DNA from: Tillus elongatus
Lineage: Eukaryota; Arthropoda; Insecta; Coleoptera; Cleridae
Direction: 5' to 3'
DNA: 64,000 nucleotides
NCBI GenBank assembly: GCA_964006375.1
Contig: OZ023270.1
Coordinates: 78,550,891 to 78,614,890, forward strand
Part shown: piece after piece, positions 48,403-61,026 of the stretch
How positions within the stretch are numbered: the first letter of the stretch is position 1
How the letters are laid out: the number at the start of each line of letters is the position of its first letter
Notes under the pieces: generated by a model
Database searches by the model: none
Told to the model about the DNA's origin: nothing
What the model saw: only the letters and a program-made list of their open reading frames with translations
Translations under genes and position numbers: made by a program

Positions 48403-48540
48403 TTACTGTTCCTAATTTAATAAAAATAATAAAGTAATTTGCTATAAGTATTAAGGCTAAATCACTATAATATATTCTATTATTATTCTTATGAAAAGTC
48501 ACTACCATGAGGCACTTGTTGCGTCCAGAACTTTTGCTTA
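48403..48540 (-). repeat. Family R end fragment
   Basis: Inverted motif A (CACTTGTTGCGTCCAGAAC) at about 48514-48535 with the preceding TCACTACCATG. A short truncated neighbour of the long copy. Confidence 0.65.
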
Positions 48541-48592
48541 TTATGATTACAAACCCCATTTTTTGAACACTGTGCGGTTCTTGATCATTAGC

Positions 48593-48748
<156 letters not shown>

Positions 48749-48769
48749 TATTTGCTGAAAATTATACAT

Positions 48770-49825
48770 ATGTCAGTACAAAAAGTCCTAGGACTTGTAT
48801 AGTATTTCATGACAAAATTTAATAAGAATATTACAAAATATATGACACCTCTCTTCCAAAACATCAATCACTTCCAATTTTGACATGCCAAGTACCATAA
48901 TTTTCTCAATCTCTTTTCCATCCTAATGTATTAGTCAATACTTTTATTTTAAAGTAATCTTGACAATACCATCCGAGCTTCTGACCTGAGATTATTTTTT
49001 CTTCACTCCATTATTACATTAAATTTTATGATTTAGCTAGAGCCAAAGTGACAAAACAAATTTCAACTGACAGTTATAATTATAATATAATTTTAACGGC
49101 CGCTGAAAGCGGTTACAATTCGCGGTCAATTAAAAAAAAATGGAAAAAATTAAAAGTACTTATGTGCTTCTAAATGCGAAAATTCCTTTATGAAAACTCG
49201 CTAAACCTACAATAAACAATTACTGTTACAGTATGTCAGCCATTATTAAAGATATAGAGGTAACGTATTTTCAAACACATGTAGGTAATTATTTGGATTA
49301 AAAAATCGGTGTAGAAAAGTGTCACACGCCTTCATGTGTTTTTGCATCGTACCAGCGGATTAATACCACAATTACAGCGGCACTGAGTGTTTATGGTGTC
49401 GTCTACATTATATGGGCTTTAATCCGGCTGCTTCAAGAGTTTTTTATACTACAGGTATTAGAGACACTTCCTTTATTATTAATTAGTTGCACATTTTAAC
49501 CAGGATTACCTCTATTTAAAGTTTTACTTCGATTTTATTTTTGTTTTATGGAGTGTTTATCTCAATACGGGCACCCTTGGCTGGAGACAACGACGTGACG
49601 TGCACATATTATTTTCTATGTAGAAGTAACACCTAATTATCAATATGCATAGCAGAATTATAAACGTTTCATACAATACATTGGTGTAGCGAATATTTAT
49701 TAAAACGATTGGAGAAAAAGACTTATCCCCAGTTTCACAAAGCTCAATTAAATACTTAACGGCCGGCTAGTTAATCAAGGCATCAGACGACCAATCACAG
49801 CTTTAAAATATTTGGTTGTCATGGC
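48770..49825. other. No gene seen
   Basis: Contains a short GC-richer inverted word GGCCGCTGAAAGCGGTTAC near 49098. No domain or repeat recognised. Confidence 0.3.
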
Positions 49826-50164
49826 AAAAACCCGAATTTTAGAGAAGATACGAAAATGCAAAAGAAGAAATGAGGAAAAGATAGAAAGAAGTCAGGAAAA
49901 AAATGACAAAGCAAAAGAGTGAATAAGAAGGAGAGAGATAAAGTAACAAAGAAAATCTAAAAAAACAGGCCAGGAGAATAGAGAATATTACTTTATATGT
50001 GGACGAACGTACGTAGGAGGTAAAAGACGACATCTTCCAGCAAGTAGAAAGCTGAGTAAGGGGTATCAGTGTCGATGCACATGACAAGTATAGAAGAAGA
50101 AGTACAGTAGAAAATGCAATCACTAGTTTAATAGCCTAGCCCAGGGAATCATCAGGCTCTAAGA

Positions 50165-50870
50165 TGGCCCAATCGTAAGAATTGAGGTGCCCACATTTGA
50201 TAGATTAGTCCCATGGAGTATTTATCTACGCCAGTTCGAAGCCGCTGCTAGAGCAAATTGTTTGGGCGAGAGAGAGAAAGCGACTTGATTAATAGTAACT
50301 CTCAGAGGAGATGCTCCAAGGTATTTTCAGGGAACAACAGGATAGTTTCAGCATTGAGTATTACCTAGAAATGAGATTTGTAACTAGCTGTATCAAACTC
50401 AGCTGAAAATTGCTGTTGGAAATTGGGCGAAAGTCAATTAAATTCAAAACCGACGATGCCAGACTAACACAATCAGCTAACCACACAACCCCGGTGGAGT
50501 TTTTTAATCAGCTGTCGCTGCAAACTTTCATTTACGGCATCTGGGATACCGACACTCAACAGGCGCTGAGGATGGCGAGACAAAAAAAACTTTAACGATG
50601 CTTTGGCACATTCGCTGGAATCTGAAGCTGCCAAGCAAGCTTCTAAAGGCAATATAAGAGTTTGCAGCCTCCAAGTCACAAGAGACCAAAATAAAACAGA
50701 TTCATGTAGCTACTAGAGAAGATAGTAGAACAGACGAAGGCCACTCCTCATAAGGAGCCAACGCAAGCTCATCGCGCAAGTGTCATACGGTTGGAACTGT
50801 GGCAAGGTAGGGCACATAAGAAGCAAATGCCAGGCTTCAAAATCATCATCCACCAATGCAGAGAAAAACT
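50165..50870 (+). pseudogene. Gypsy gag relic with degenerate zinc knuckle
   Basis: Fragments in several frames: VPTFDR-like, VFIYASSKPLLEQIVWARERK (about 50215-50280), then the clear block 50410-50595 with HTTPVEFFNQLSLQTFIYGIWDTDTQQALRMA, typical of gypsy Gag in insects. The upstream purine-rich segment (49830-50120) encodes a Lys/Glu-rich coil-like stretch. Near 50790-50830 the sequence WNCGKVGHIRSKC is a CCHC knuckle with the first Cys changed to Gly. Binds RNA in the intact family. Broken here. Confidence 0.7.
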
Positions 50871-50989
50871 AAATACAGCTACTTTTATGGGGCGAGAGCT
50901 GGCTGCTCACCGCAGTACCCCAAAATCGACAACGATTTAACTGGTCAACAATTCCGGCAACACGCTCATCGTATACGGATACATCAGCA

Positions 50990-51790
50990 ACAGGCTCAAA
51001 TGGTTCTACGTCCTGCCGGTTGGGTTGTGTAACGCTCCAGCCACGTTTGAACGTCTAACGGAGACAGTTCTAAGAGGCCTACATTGAAACACCTGCCTCG
51101 CGTACCTAAATGACATCTTCTTTTTTTTTCGTTTTTTTTTTTCTTTAACGTCGGTCTATTTCCATGATTATGGACAATCACCGACGCCAGGGAGCAGTTT
51201 CACCTCACTATTTCGGATATTTTACCAAACCCCAGACTTTCTGTAAGGGGGGTAGGGATCTTTAACGTGCCCAACATCGCATGGACACGGGACCGACGGC
51301 ATGACGCCCCCTCCGAAGGGCGAAACGTGCAGGCATTCAGCTTGCTCAAATACAATGCCACAACCTCAGTTGATGTTAATTGTACAGTATGTACTAAAAA
51401 AGTAAAAGGGTAACCCTGCGAATCGAACCCGGAACCCGTAGCTTCGGAGGTACACGTCCCTACCACAGAACCACCGAAGCTCTTAAATGACAGCATCTTA
51501 GGAAAGTCGTCCGAAGATCACATTAAGAATGTCGAACAAGTATCTCAGAAACTACATGGAGCCAATTTGAAATTGAATCCAAAAAAATGCTGTCTATTTC
51601 AAAAGGCAGTCAAGTATTTAGGCCACATTATGACCCCATATGGAGTCAATATCGACCCAGAAAAGACAGACTGTATTATGAAGTGGGGAATTCCAACCGA
51701 TGTACATCAGCTACGGAGTTTTCTGGGCATCTGCACGTATTAGCGCCGCTTTGTAAAGGGGTTTGCTGACATCGTCTAACCCTCGCATAC
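50990..51790 (+). pseudogene. Gypsy reverse transcriptase relic, split by a SINE
   Basis: Before the SINE: FYVLPVGLCNAPATFERLTETVL and CLAYLNDIF (degenerate YLDDI, Asp to Asn at the first catalytic position). After the SINE (51500-51770): SEDHIKNVEQVSQKLHGANLKLNPKKC, KYLGHI, and QLRSFLGICTY. The two parts join exactly at the SINE target-site duplication. A stop precedes the SINE and another follows TY. Inactive. Confidence 0.8.
51120..51484 (-). mobile_element. tRNA-derived SINE, copy 6, inside the gypsy RT
   Basis: Full-length minus-oriented copy: head at the right (GGTTCGATTCGCAGGG on the minus strand), poly-A tail as T runs at the left (51120-51145). Target-site duplication AAATGACATCTT (51108-51119) and AAATGACAGCATCTT (51485-51499), with a later GC insertion. 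It fixes the order of events: gypsy first, SINE second. Confidence 0.9.
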
Positions 51791-51829
51791 ACTGACGGAA
51801 GAAAAGACACCCTTCATTTAGACCAATGC

Positions 51830-52290
51830 TTGTCAAAGAGCATCCGAAACACTAAAACAGGCTTTCTGTTCATCTGCGATTCTGACATACCCCAGCCTGG
51901 TCACCGGTTTCTTGTGGACACAGATGCGAGCAATTTTGGCATTGGAGGTGTTCTTTCTCAGGAACAGGGAGGCCAAGATTAGGTTGTAGATTATTTTAAC
52001 AAAGCCCGTTCCAAGGCAAAAGAGAATTATTGCATGACGAGAAAAGAACTTCGAGCCATTTTCAAGACGTTGGAGCATTATCACAACTATCTATATGGTC
52101 AAGAAATTCTCCTGAGAACCGACCACGCTTCTTTACGCTAGCTTTTTCAGTTTAAAGAGCCAGAGAGACAGATGGCGAGGTGGCTTGAACGCCTTCAAGA
52201 GTATAATTTCACCATAGATCACCGCCCTGGAAGACAGCACGGTAATGCCGACGCCCTATCTAGGAGATCACGCCCACCAAAATGCAAGCA
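51830..52290 (+). pseudogene. Gypsy RNase H relic
   Basis: Frame-broken blocks: SSAILTYP, FLVDTDASNFGIGGVLSQ (catalytic Asp context TDAS), KARSKAKENYCMTRKELRAIF (Glu), LLRTDHASLR (Asp), then RWLERLQEYNFTIDHRPGRQHGNADALSRR in the open piece from 52172. Order and spacing are normal for Ty3/gypsy. A stop replaces the expected residue after ASLR. Confidence 0.8.
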
Positions 52291-52559
52291 TTGCATCTCT
52301 GTCGAAAATGAACAAGGGTTGAATCTCGAAGTGAGAAGGAGGACAACGGTTCAACTAGTTAAACGATGGGTCCCCCTCAGAGGTTAATGCAGGGCCAAAG
52401 AGAAGGCCCTGATATTCAGCCAGCTACAAATGGAAGGAGACTTGCCACTGAAGACCCGCTTGGTCCGAAGCTTGTGATAGAAGCATTGCCACCAAAAGTT
52501 GCTGGGCCCAGTGGGACTCTATTGATATCAAAGATGGCACTCTGTTCAGGAATTGGGAG

Positions 52560-53622
52560 TCAGAGAATGTAACCCGCATATTGAGACAAATAGTCCTTCC
52601 GCGGTCAAGAATTAGAGAGGTAGTCGAAGAGATCCATGGCGGAGCAGGTGGGGTTAGGGATGAAGAAAACTTTGGAGAAGGTCAGAGAACGTTTTTATTG
52701 GTTAAGATGTTGACCTGATGTGGAGAAATGGTGCAAACCTGCCAAGAGTATGCATCCAGTAAGGAGCCTAAATAAAAAAACCAGGGGACGAATGCAGCTG
52801 TACAACGTGAGGGCTCAAGTCAAAAGATTTGCAATCGACATAGCTGGCCCTTTCCCTAGAATAGACGCTGGAAATCGCTATATGCTTGTAGCCATGAATT
52901 ATTTCAGCAAGTGAACAGAAGTGTTTGCGGTTAGACCAGAAGTGTTTGCCGTTCCGAATCAAGAGGCCATCACCGTTGCAGGATCATTGGTGAATGTGTT
53001 TTTCTGCAGATTTGGCGCACCGCTAGAGCTCTATTCTGACCAAGGACGCAACTTCGAGTCGGCTGTATTTCATCAGGTTTGTGAGCCGATGGGAATCAGA
53101 AAAACGGGAACTACACCCGTGCACCCCCAATCTTACGGAATTGTGGAAAGATTCAGTTCTACGTTGAAGTCCCATTTAAGACTATTTGTCAATGAACACC
53201 AAACGGATTGGGGAAGGCACATTCTACTATTGCTCCTGTCATACCGCTCGTCCGTACATGAGACTATCGAATATACCCCAGCCAGGGTGGTTTTTGGGGG
53301 AAAGTTAAGACTTCCTCCTGATCTCGTATTTGGAAAACCCACAGATGCTCCACTTTCAACTGATGAATACATCAACGATTTGGAAAGAAGAATGGAAGCC
53401 ATTCATTTTTTTGAGATAATTCAGCTGATTTTAAAGGGGGAGATCGGGTGTGGCTCTACAATCCTGTACGACGTAAGGGACGGTCACCAAAACTACAAAG
53501 GGATCAACGACATTGTCTGTTGTATTCAGAGGATCCCAAAGAGCAACATAAAGGCGGTCCATATGTACAGACTTACGCCATACCAAGAGATGTCAGGATT
53601 CGACCGGGATGATGGAATCTAA
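52560..53622 (+). pseudogene. Gypsy integrase relic
   Basis: The N-terminal HHCC region is degraded (about 52600-52790). The core is in two frames separated by a TGA at about 52914 where Trp is expected (YFSK*TEVFAV). Asp in AIDIAGPFPR, Asp in YSDQGRNFES and Glu in GIVERFSSTLKSHL make the DDE triad. The C-terminal part (TPARVVFGGKLRLPPDLVFG, then VHMYRLTPY) is present to 53622. Only a few lesions, so it was recently functional relative to gag and RT. Confidence 0.82.
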
Positions 53623-53644
53623 GGGAGGGGGGGGGGGGGGGGGG
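53623..53644 (+). other. Poly-purine tract of the gypsy element
   Basis: AGGGAGG followed by about 16 G, directly before TGTCACAC, the expected position of the plus-strand primer at the 3' LTR. Confidence 0.7.
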
Positions 53645-53820
53645 TGTCACACCCGTGTCTATGAGAACTAAGTTTATGAACTTCGTCACTTCTATAGTCA
53701 CAGGCATCTTGTAAAGTGTGGTGGTAACAGCGAACACTCTGGAATTATATTTCTAGAAGGGACCAGAAGTGACAGGTGTAGAACAATGTAGAAGGTTGTA
53801 ACGATTGCGTTTCGTTACTA
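53645..53820 (+). repeat. Gypsy 3' LTR, 5' part
   Basis: It starts TGTCACACCCGTGTC. It shares CTTGTAAAGTGTGxTGGTAAC, GAATTATATTTC and GGAACAATGTAGAA-like words with 55690-55850. The remainder is truncated or unrecognisable. Confidence 0.65.
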
Positions 53821-55680
53821 CTTTAGATATTCAAAATAAACCCGTAAGAGCCTTAATTAATAGCCGACAATCCAATATCTGTACGGCAATTCATGTTTTG
53901 ATTTCAAAATTATTTTGATGAAAAGTCGCTAAATCTTCAAGTAGCGTAAACCCCTTTACTGCATTTTTGATTTGTACGTTAAAATTCAATAAATGTTTGC
54001 TAAGGAAAATTGCGTCGCATTTTGCTGGAAGAATATTTCCAAGAAATAAATATGGTTGAGACTTGGTTTGTATTTTTCCGTATCGATGATGTCACCTAAA
54101 AATGACCGTTTGAGCCGTTGAACAGATGTTCCCAGCAAAACCTTGAATTGTAGACACGAAAAGGTGAGACGTCAGGAAAAAAGTGTAAAGTCTGAACCTT
54201 TCCGTTATCTATATTATCTAATAACAGCTGTCAGTGATTGTTTAGTGTCATTTAGGCGGTTTTTAAATTTAAATAAACAACGTATTTGGCATAAAAACGC
54301 GAGTTAACGGTGATCCTTTGTTTCCGACCTGGTATATTTCTTACGTTAATCAGAAAGTGTTTCTGAGTATTAGCGAATTTGAGTCAACTGGCAGTGAATA
54401 GCACTTGAGCCAATTTGCGTTTTAATTGCTGTAGAAAAATTTCCGTCAAACTAATTAAGAATATCGACAGGAGACATAGTGTCTCACCCAGAATTGTAGC
54501 AGCAAAATCCACCTGCCTAATAATAGTTAATGGGAAGTACCACTCATTCTCTCCAGTCTTCCCTCTCTTATTGGAGTTTGTGAGCATGTGTCAGGCTCTG
54601 ATAGTTGACTCCACTTGGAAAGCATCTTCAAACGGTCTTCAGGTAACTCCAGACATCAGGACTTGGTGAGTCGATATAAATCTTATCTCTGAACCAGCAG
54701 AATTTCTCAAGCAGCAATCTAATATTTGAACCTGAACTTTCAAAATAACATAATCAAAACTTGAACTTAAATAGTGTCAGGGGAGTGCTGTAAGGATAAC
54801 TGTAAATTTCCTGTTTAATCTTTAATAATATTTTTAATGGAGCCTCACTCAAGGAACTGGCCAGTTAACTCATTGAAAAATTAACCGAATTGATTGACAA
54901 ACGTCAAGTAATTTACCTAATAATTTGTGTTCGCTTTTGAGCTGCAAAATACAGCGTTTAATTTTTAATATAGCTCAAGTAGCTAATATTAATATTTTAG
55001 TAACCTACCACCATTTTTATCTTATTGTTTTTGTCATATGCCATGTGAAATGATAATTTCTTTTTCTTGAAGTTCTTGCTATATATTTGATTTTTATTTG
55101 TGCATTAATAATGCTTATTTGAGATTTTCCAACCATGTTTATTTAATTTTGATTGCAATCCTAAATTCAATCATATGAATAAATTTAATACTATTGTTAC
55201 ATTAACATATACGTTTAATTGAAAAGTGATTCCTGACCAATATTTCCCAAATTTGGCGGCGACACAATAAATAATTCTTACTAACGCTTATCGACCTCTG
55301 ACAGAACAACTCAGAACTAGGTAAGTAGTAAGCTTTTTTTTACATCTTGTGACCCTATTAGTGTTTCTCATCTTGCAAACAATAAAATCTGATAGATAGA
55401 TACATTAGGTTGGAGTTCAACAGCTAATGGTGACCTCACTACCGACCGGATTCAGATCCACTTGAGGTCAATCTTTGGATAACAGCCTTTCCGCTTACTA
55501 CATATACTATATCATATTGTACATCATACTGATAGTACCAACGTTTTATTTGAAGGAGGTAACAAGGTCTAGAATCTCTATGTACGGTATAAATAGGCGA
55601 GCCACACATATATGTATATGTATCGGTGTATATAAGAGATCATAGAAGGCGTATAGTGGAACATGTCAAATGTAAGAAGG
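53821..55680. other. Unassigned region
   Basis: AT-rich with one 84-codon open frame (54415-54669, plus strand) that has no recognised domain. A palindromic ATACATATACTATATCATATTG-like AT stretch lies near 55500. No repeat family identified. Confidence 0.3.
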
Positions 55681-55689
55681 GGGCAATAT

Positions 55690-56070
55690 TATGTCCGTCT
55701 ATATGAGAGTTAAGTCTATAAACTCTGTGACTACTATGATTACAGGCAGCTTGTAAAGTGTGTTGGTAACGGCGAATACTCTAGAATTATATTTCGAGAA
55801 TGGACTAGTAATGACAGATATGGAACAATGTAGAAAGGTCTAAATCTGCCATAGAAGGTACAAATGAACGAGCTAATAGAGGAGTCAGTATTAAGTAAAT
55901 CAGTGTAGTGTGAAATAATAGAAACGAAAAGTAAGCTACAGACATCTGGTAATAGAGTAATAATTTTAGTTGGTGGGTTTATTGTTGGAAAATAGTTGGT
56001 TATAATAAATTGGTAGTTTGCAAAGCTGTGTTTTGTTAGTCAACAAATCCAGAACTCCGTAGAACGTAAC
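55690..56070 (+). repeat. Second LTR-like copy, followed by a primer-binding-site-like sequence
   Basis: Diverged match to 53645-53820 at its 5' side. It ends near AACGTAAC, then AACTGGTGGTAGAAATGGGA, which looks like the start of a gypsy internal region with a PBS. Could be a remnant 5' LTR or solo LTR of a related element. Confidence 0.5.
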
Positions 56071-56312
56071 AACTGGTGGTAGAAATGGGATTGTCACGCT
56101 GCTAGTGAAAATATTATCCAGAATATTTCTTGAACAACGTGGTCATTTCTAGAGCCCAGAACCCCAGAATACACACAATATAATACATATACTATATTAT
56201 ATTAGCAAAAAATCGTCTAGCTGGTCCAATTTTTCTCAGCAAGATCGGAGTAGTGGACTCGAAAAACTGCCCATGCTGCACAGGTATTATAGGAACAGCA
56301 TAGCATATAATC

Positions 56313-56690
56313 ATGTTTTGTCAAAAAACAAAAGACCTTTGGTGCAGAGTTAAAATATTGTTAAAAAATCTTTTGGAACGCCAAGAAATTCAAACTAAAG
56401 ATTTATATTGTGGGTATCCAGGAAAATCGTTTAAGCACAACTTGGCCAATTTAATAATTAACATTGCAAAGCCAAAGATCTACCGAGTGATAACCGACCT
56501 TTTCAAAGACGCAAAAGAGCCACCTCCCTACATAACAGTATTCCAGAACAGAATCAAATGCAGGCTGACAACAGAGTTCTCATGGTACTTAGGTAAGAAG
56601 CAAATCGAACAATTCAAATCCATCTGGTGCGTCAACGAAGTGCTTTGTGTAGCCACTGAAAATGAAGAAGTACTGTTTTCTGTTTTTTAG
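56313..56690 (+). CDS. Unidentified 125-codon ORF
   Basis: A complete frame from ATG to TAG with no recognised domain; basic (Lys-rich), four cysteines scattered (C3, C10, then in YCGY and KSIWCVNEVLC), and no signal peptide. It follows the LTR/PBS-like sequence by about 240 bp, so it could be the start of gag of a second LTR element, or an unrelated viral-type gene. Stop codon followed by AT-rich 3' sequence. Confidence is limited to the open frame itself. Confidence 0.35.
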   Translation: MFCQKTKDLWCRVKILLKNLLERQEIQTKDLYCGYPGKSFKHNLANLIINIAKPKIYRVITDLFKDAKEPPPYITVFQNRIKCRLTTEFSWYLGKKQIEQFKSIWCVNEVLCVATENEEVLFSVF

Positions 56691-56930
56691 TACTAGGAAA
56701 AAGACTAAAATATTGGACAGTTTGTGTTTTTCTTTTTCTTGGACATAAAACGCCACATGTATAATTTTTGTATCTGTATATGTGTATGTAATGCATTGTA
56801 TGCTTATGATATACTTACAATGTCTGTATTCTTAGGTGGTAGTTTATTGTTGTTAATTTTTTTAATGTATATTTGACAAGTATATTATAGCATAGTTTTA
56901 AAAAAGAGAAAAATAACAATAATAATAATA

Positions 56931-56931
<1 letters not shown>

Positions 56932-57006
<75 letters not shown>
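56932..57006. repeat. (CA)n-(TA)n microsatellite
   Basis: (CA)n about 56932-56945, then (TA)n to 57006. Confidence 0.95.
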
Positions 57007-57009
<3 letters not shown>

Positions 57010-57010
<1 letters not shown>

Positions 57011-57140
57011 ACAAACAAATAAAAAGTGAAACTGACCCCGGATATGTGCTGTAGGGAGCCTAGTTCACGCTCATATGAATTTTTTTTCAAAAGGCGCTAT
57101 ATTCCCGTTCGTTGATTTTTTCTACGAAAATTCACTAGTG
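57010..57140 (+). repeat. Family R tail and hairpin
   Basis: AAAAAGTGAAACTGACCCCGG, CACGCTCATATGAA and a degenerate hairpin at 57109-57140 directly after a (TA)n core; the 5' part is missing. Confidence 0.75.
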
Positions 57141-58186
57141 TTACTGCAAACAGAGCCTCACGATTGCGCACGAAAAAGCGACAACTCTTTTAGAATGTTA
57201 TAATAATTGTAATGATGGTTATTGAAAACATTATCCCGTATCGAAAAATAGTAATCAAATATGCAATATAGATTTAAATGAAGTTAGAAAAAATCTACAA
57301 AATTCCTGAAGCAATTTAATATTTTAATGTTCCAACCTATAAATATTAATATGCTTCTTCACCTCGTTTAACTGAAACCCCCACCGTTTAATATAATTTA
57401 CAAACTAGTAATATCCCAGATCATTTTTTGTAGATTAACCATTGTTAGTTTAACAGACCTGGCCAACATCGATCAGGCTAATTACGGAAACACACGGGAA
57501 ATGGGCTTAGCTCCGTTATTTGAAGAGATATCAGTAGTAAATGTGTTAGTTAATGAATTCAGGTCCGATTCACACCTGCTATGGGTAACATCTATTCATA
57601 TGTTAAATGACTTCAATTATAGTTCATAAACAACTATTCTAATGGTCGTTTCCGGTTCCTCTCGTCCCTCTCCGTTCGCCTCTTGTCCATGATGTTCTTC
57701 CGACCAAACCGATTGTTCTTTTGATTGCTTATTATGGCCCATGGGCGCACTTTTATTCAGTTTAATGAAAATTGAGGTGTTTAGTATATAATGTGTGGAG
57801 TTTAAGGTGCGAATTTGTCAGTCTTAAATAACAGATGTTGCACAAAAAAACTTAATATTTTAATAATCGGTATTTCATTTTTTTGCAGCCTTTCAGTTTC
57901 TACAGTGTTATGTAAGAAACAATATTTTACTTACAACAGATGTAGAGAGCTTCTTTGCCTATACAAATGATTGTTTCTTCCCTGCGACCAGTTTCACCTT
58001 GTACGGCACCGTCGGGCAGGAGAAAATTTAGCTAATTAAGCACCATGCCAACTCTAAATAAAAAATCCGTCGCTACATCAGGATATTTAAATCAAAAAGG
58101 TATAAAAATAATATAATAAAATAAAATAAACTGACAGATGACGTCTTTAAAATGTGATGTATGTCAATCTTTATCATGAAAATAAA
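57141..58186. other. No gene recognised
   Basis: Relatively complex sequence (57440-57780 is less AT-rich) without repeats or long ORFs. Possible unique intergenic sequence. Confidence 0.3.
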
Positions 58187-58517
58187 ACTCTGGACGCAGG
58201 AAGTGCGTTATGGTAGTGAATTTTCATAGAAATGATCTGGCAGGAAATATTTTTTTATAACTTCTTTCTTTTAAGATAGAAATATAGATTTTGGTATATA
58301 GTTTCCTTTTAATGTTGTAAACTTACGTACCAAATTTGGTTACCATAGCTTTCCTATTTTTTGAGATAAAAAATTTTTTCCAAAGAAAACCTAAAATTTT
58401 CCTGGAAAACCTGGTCCGATTTTCCTGGCTAACGAACTTATCCAAGCCACTTACAAAAGGAAAGCACATGATAAATTTTATCAAAATCGGTCCATGATTT
58501 TTTGTGTTATCGCTGTG

Positions 58518-58605
<88 letters not shown>

Positions 58606-58740
58606 ATATAAAAATTGAAATTGACCCCGGATATGGGTTCTAGGGGTCCTAGATCGCGCTCATTTGAAGAAATTTTTTTTAAATTCAAAAGTCGAGATCG
58701 CCTCATTAGTGAATTTTTTCTAAGAAAATTCACTAAAATC
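58187..58740 (+). repeat. Family R repeat, short form
   Basis: Motif A (CTGGACGCAGGAAGTGCG) at 58187, short body, (TA)n 58527-58602, tail (GACCCCGGATATGGGTTC, CGCTCATTTGAAG) and hairpin 58705-58738 (ATTAGTGAA...TTCACTAA). Confidence 0.85.
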
Positions 58741-58786
58741 AGCTAAAGATAATCAAACAACAATCACAACAATCACAACAATAAAA

Positions 58787-60015
58787 TGTCTGGACGGAGC
58801 AAGTGCATTATGGAAGTGACTTTTCATAAAAATTTTCTTAATAGCAAATATGTCTCTTTAATGCAAGCAGGTATCAATTTGGTTACCGGTATAACCTATA
58901 TAGTATAAAAAATTTACCATATTTTATCAAAATAACTTATTGTTTGACAATGTACAAAAATTTTCCGAAAACAAACTTAAAATATTTCCTAGGAAACTGT
59001 TTCCTAGCCAAAGAACCTTAGGTTAATTACAAATTGAGTTATTGAAATTTGTAGCATTTAATGGAAATTCGCTACCAAAACACAGTTGCTGCGTTTCGAT
59101 TTTTTTTCTTACAAACATCATCATATTTTCATAAATAACGCAAAAGTGCAATAACATAAGGGTGTTCAAAACAATTGTAGGTATCACCAACGACTTATGG
59201 GCCATCCTGTGAATTTCAAAATAGCTTTATAAGATGCAGCTCAAAACACCCTATAATTAACGGATACAATGTTTTCTAATATTTTGTATAATAACAATTA
59301 TATTGAGCTTTACCGTAGAAATGCCTCACCCTGTATATTTGTAAACAGATAAAAACTGAAACTAACCCCGAAAATAAATACTGGGGGCTTAGTTTGTACT
59401 CATTTGAAAAAGTCTTTTTAAAGTTCAAAAGTCGCGGTCCTCTCATTAATGATTTTTTTCTGCGAAAAGAAGCTTAAAATTAAAGACCGTTAAACCATAA
59501 ACTTCACTAAAACTACAGCCAAAGCATCAGAGTAAGGGTGTATTTGAAAGAATTTTCTGGAAATATTTTAGAGAAATGAAGCAAAATAACGGTTGAAGCT
59601 GAAACTCAAGGGTTTGCAGAACAATCTTCTTGCGACATTTTCTTTACATAATACGAATTTGTTTCAGGTTATTTTCCTAAATGTTGCCAAATTCGACGTT
59701 TCAAATCGCGACTTTGAGGAACACCTTTTTTTTTCTTTAAATGCCTATACCTTTTTTGTCTTTTAACTTACAGACCTAAATTTTTGTACATAGTTAATCC
59801 TTCATTATTCAAAGACGTGTACCAAATTTGGTTCCCCTTACTTTGTTATTTCCGGAGATATAAAAAATGTCCGAGGGAAAACACACAATTTTTCGGACTG
59901 ACCCTGGAAATGGGTTTTAGGGGGCCTAATTCGCGCTCATTTGAAGAAATTTTATTCAAAATTCAAAAGTCGGGATCTCTTCATTAATGATTTTTTTTGG
60001 GGAAAATTCACTAAA
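58787..60015 (+). repeat. Family R repeat, long form without TA core
   Basis: MITE-like head (58787-59100), linker with CGACTTATGGGCCATCCTGTG (about 59190), tail-like segment and hairpin (59345-59485), body (59485-59895), second tail and hairpin (59895-60014). The (TA)n core is absent between body and tail. Confidence 0.8.
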
Positions 60016-60540
60016 ATTAGTAATTTACAATAACGGCAATACAAGCAGGTTCTATGGTAATTCGATAGGTTCCTCCAGGGATCTGATGAGGCAGGGTGTC
60101 AGGAGCACTTTGAGTCTAACATACCTTATCCGAAATTCGGTTGTTTTTTAAATATAACATTTTAAAAATTTTCGCTCAAAAAGTACATCTTAATGTTTTT
60201 AAATGAATTTTTCAAGAAATCTGCATATTTTTGAAATTTTTCGACTTGATAATTTGTCCAAAATTATGTTTTTATGTTTGAAATGAAAACAAAGCATTAA
60301 GACCTTGCTCATGTGAAAGCTTCAAAGGAGAACTTGCAACAACAATTTTCAAAATTACCTACGCAAATTTCTTGTCGGCTTTCCTTGAAAAATCATTTAG
60401 ATAACCTGCGTACACTCTTTTTTCAAAAACCTTTACATTCCCATAGCGATCCAATGAGATACAAACATTACAAGTAACAATTACCAGTCTCAAAATAAAT
60501 TAGCGGAAATAATGCGGGTGAGTTTGCTTTTGAGTCATCC
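60016..60540. other. No gene seen
   Basis: AT-rich; no feature recognised. Confidence 0.3.
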
Positions 60541-60542
60541 CT

Positions 60543-60731
<189 letters not shown>

Positions 60732-61026
60732 GTGTGTGTAGAGTGTCTGTCATTGCAAAAGTCAATGTAACTTGGCCCTTCACAAAATTTGTTATTTTGG
60801 CGAATATATGGAACAGACAGAGTTGCTTGTTGTGAAGTATTGTTATATGGAAAGGAGTACGGGACAGTAAGAGTTTTGGCTGTAAATTAAGATGGAAAAA
60901 GAAAGAGGCAGATCTAAATTTGAAAATTAGTATGTAAAAATTTGAAGTATATAATTCGGAGGATATTTGTTCAACTTTTTTTGGCATGACGTTTGATAAA
61001 ATTATAATACTTCACAAATCAGTGAC

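Larger units (their letters stand above)
49830..53820 (+). mobile_element. Ty3/gypsy-type LTR retrotransposon, decayed
   Basis: Order gag - zinc knuckle - (protease not seen) - reverse transcriptase - RNase H - integrase - poly-purine tract - LTR start. Stops and frameshifts throughout; the region 50870-50990 is compressed, so protease and the first part of RT are deleted. No 5' LTR recognised. A SINE splits the RT. Confidence 0.85.

Noticed and set aside
49839..50123. 94-codon minus-strand ORF rich in Leu/Phe/Ser
   Set aside because: It is the antisense of the purine-rich gag segment of the gypsy relic; hydrophobicity is a composition effect.
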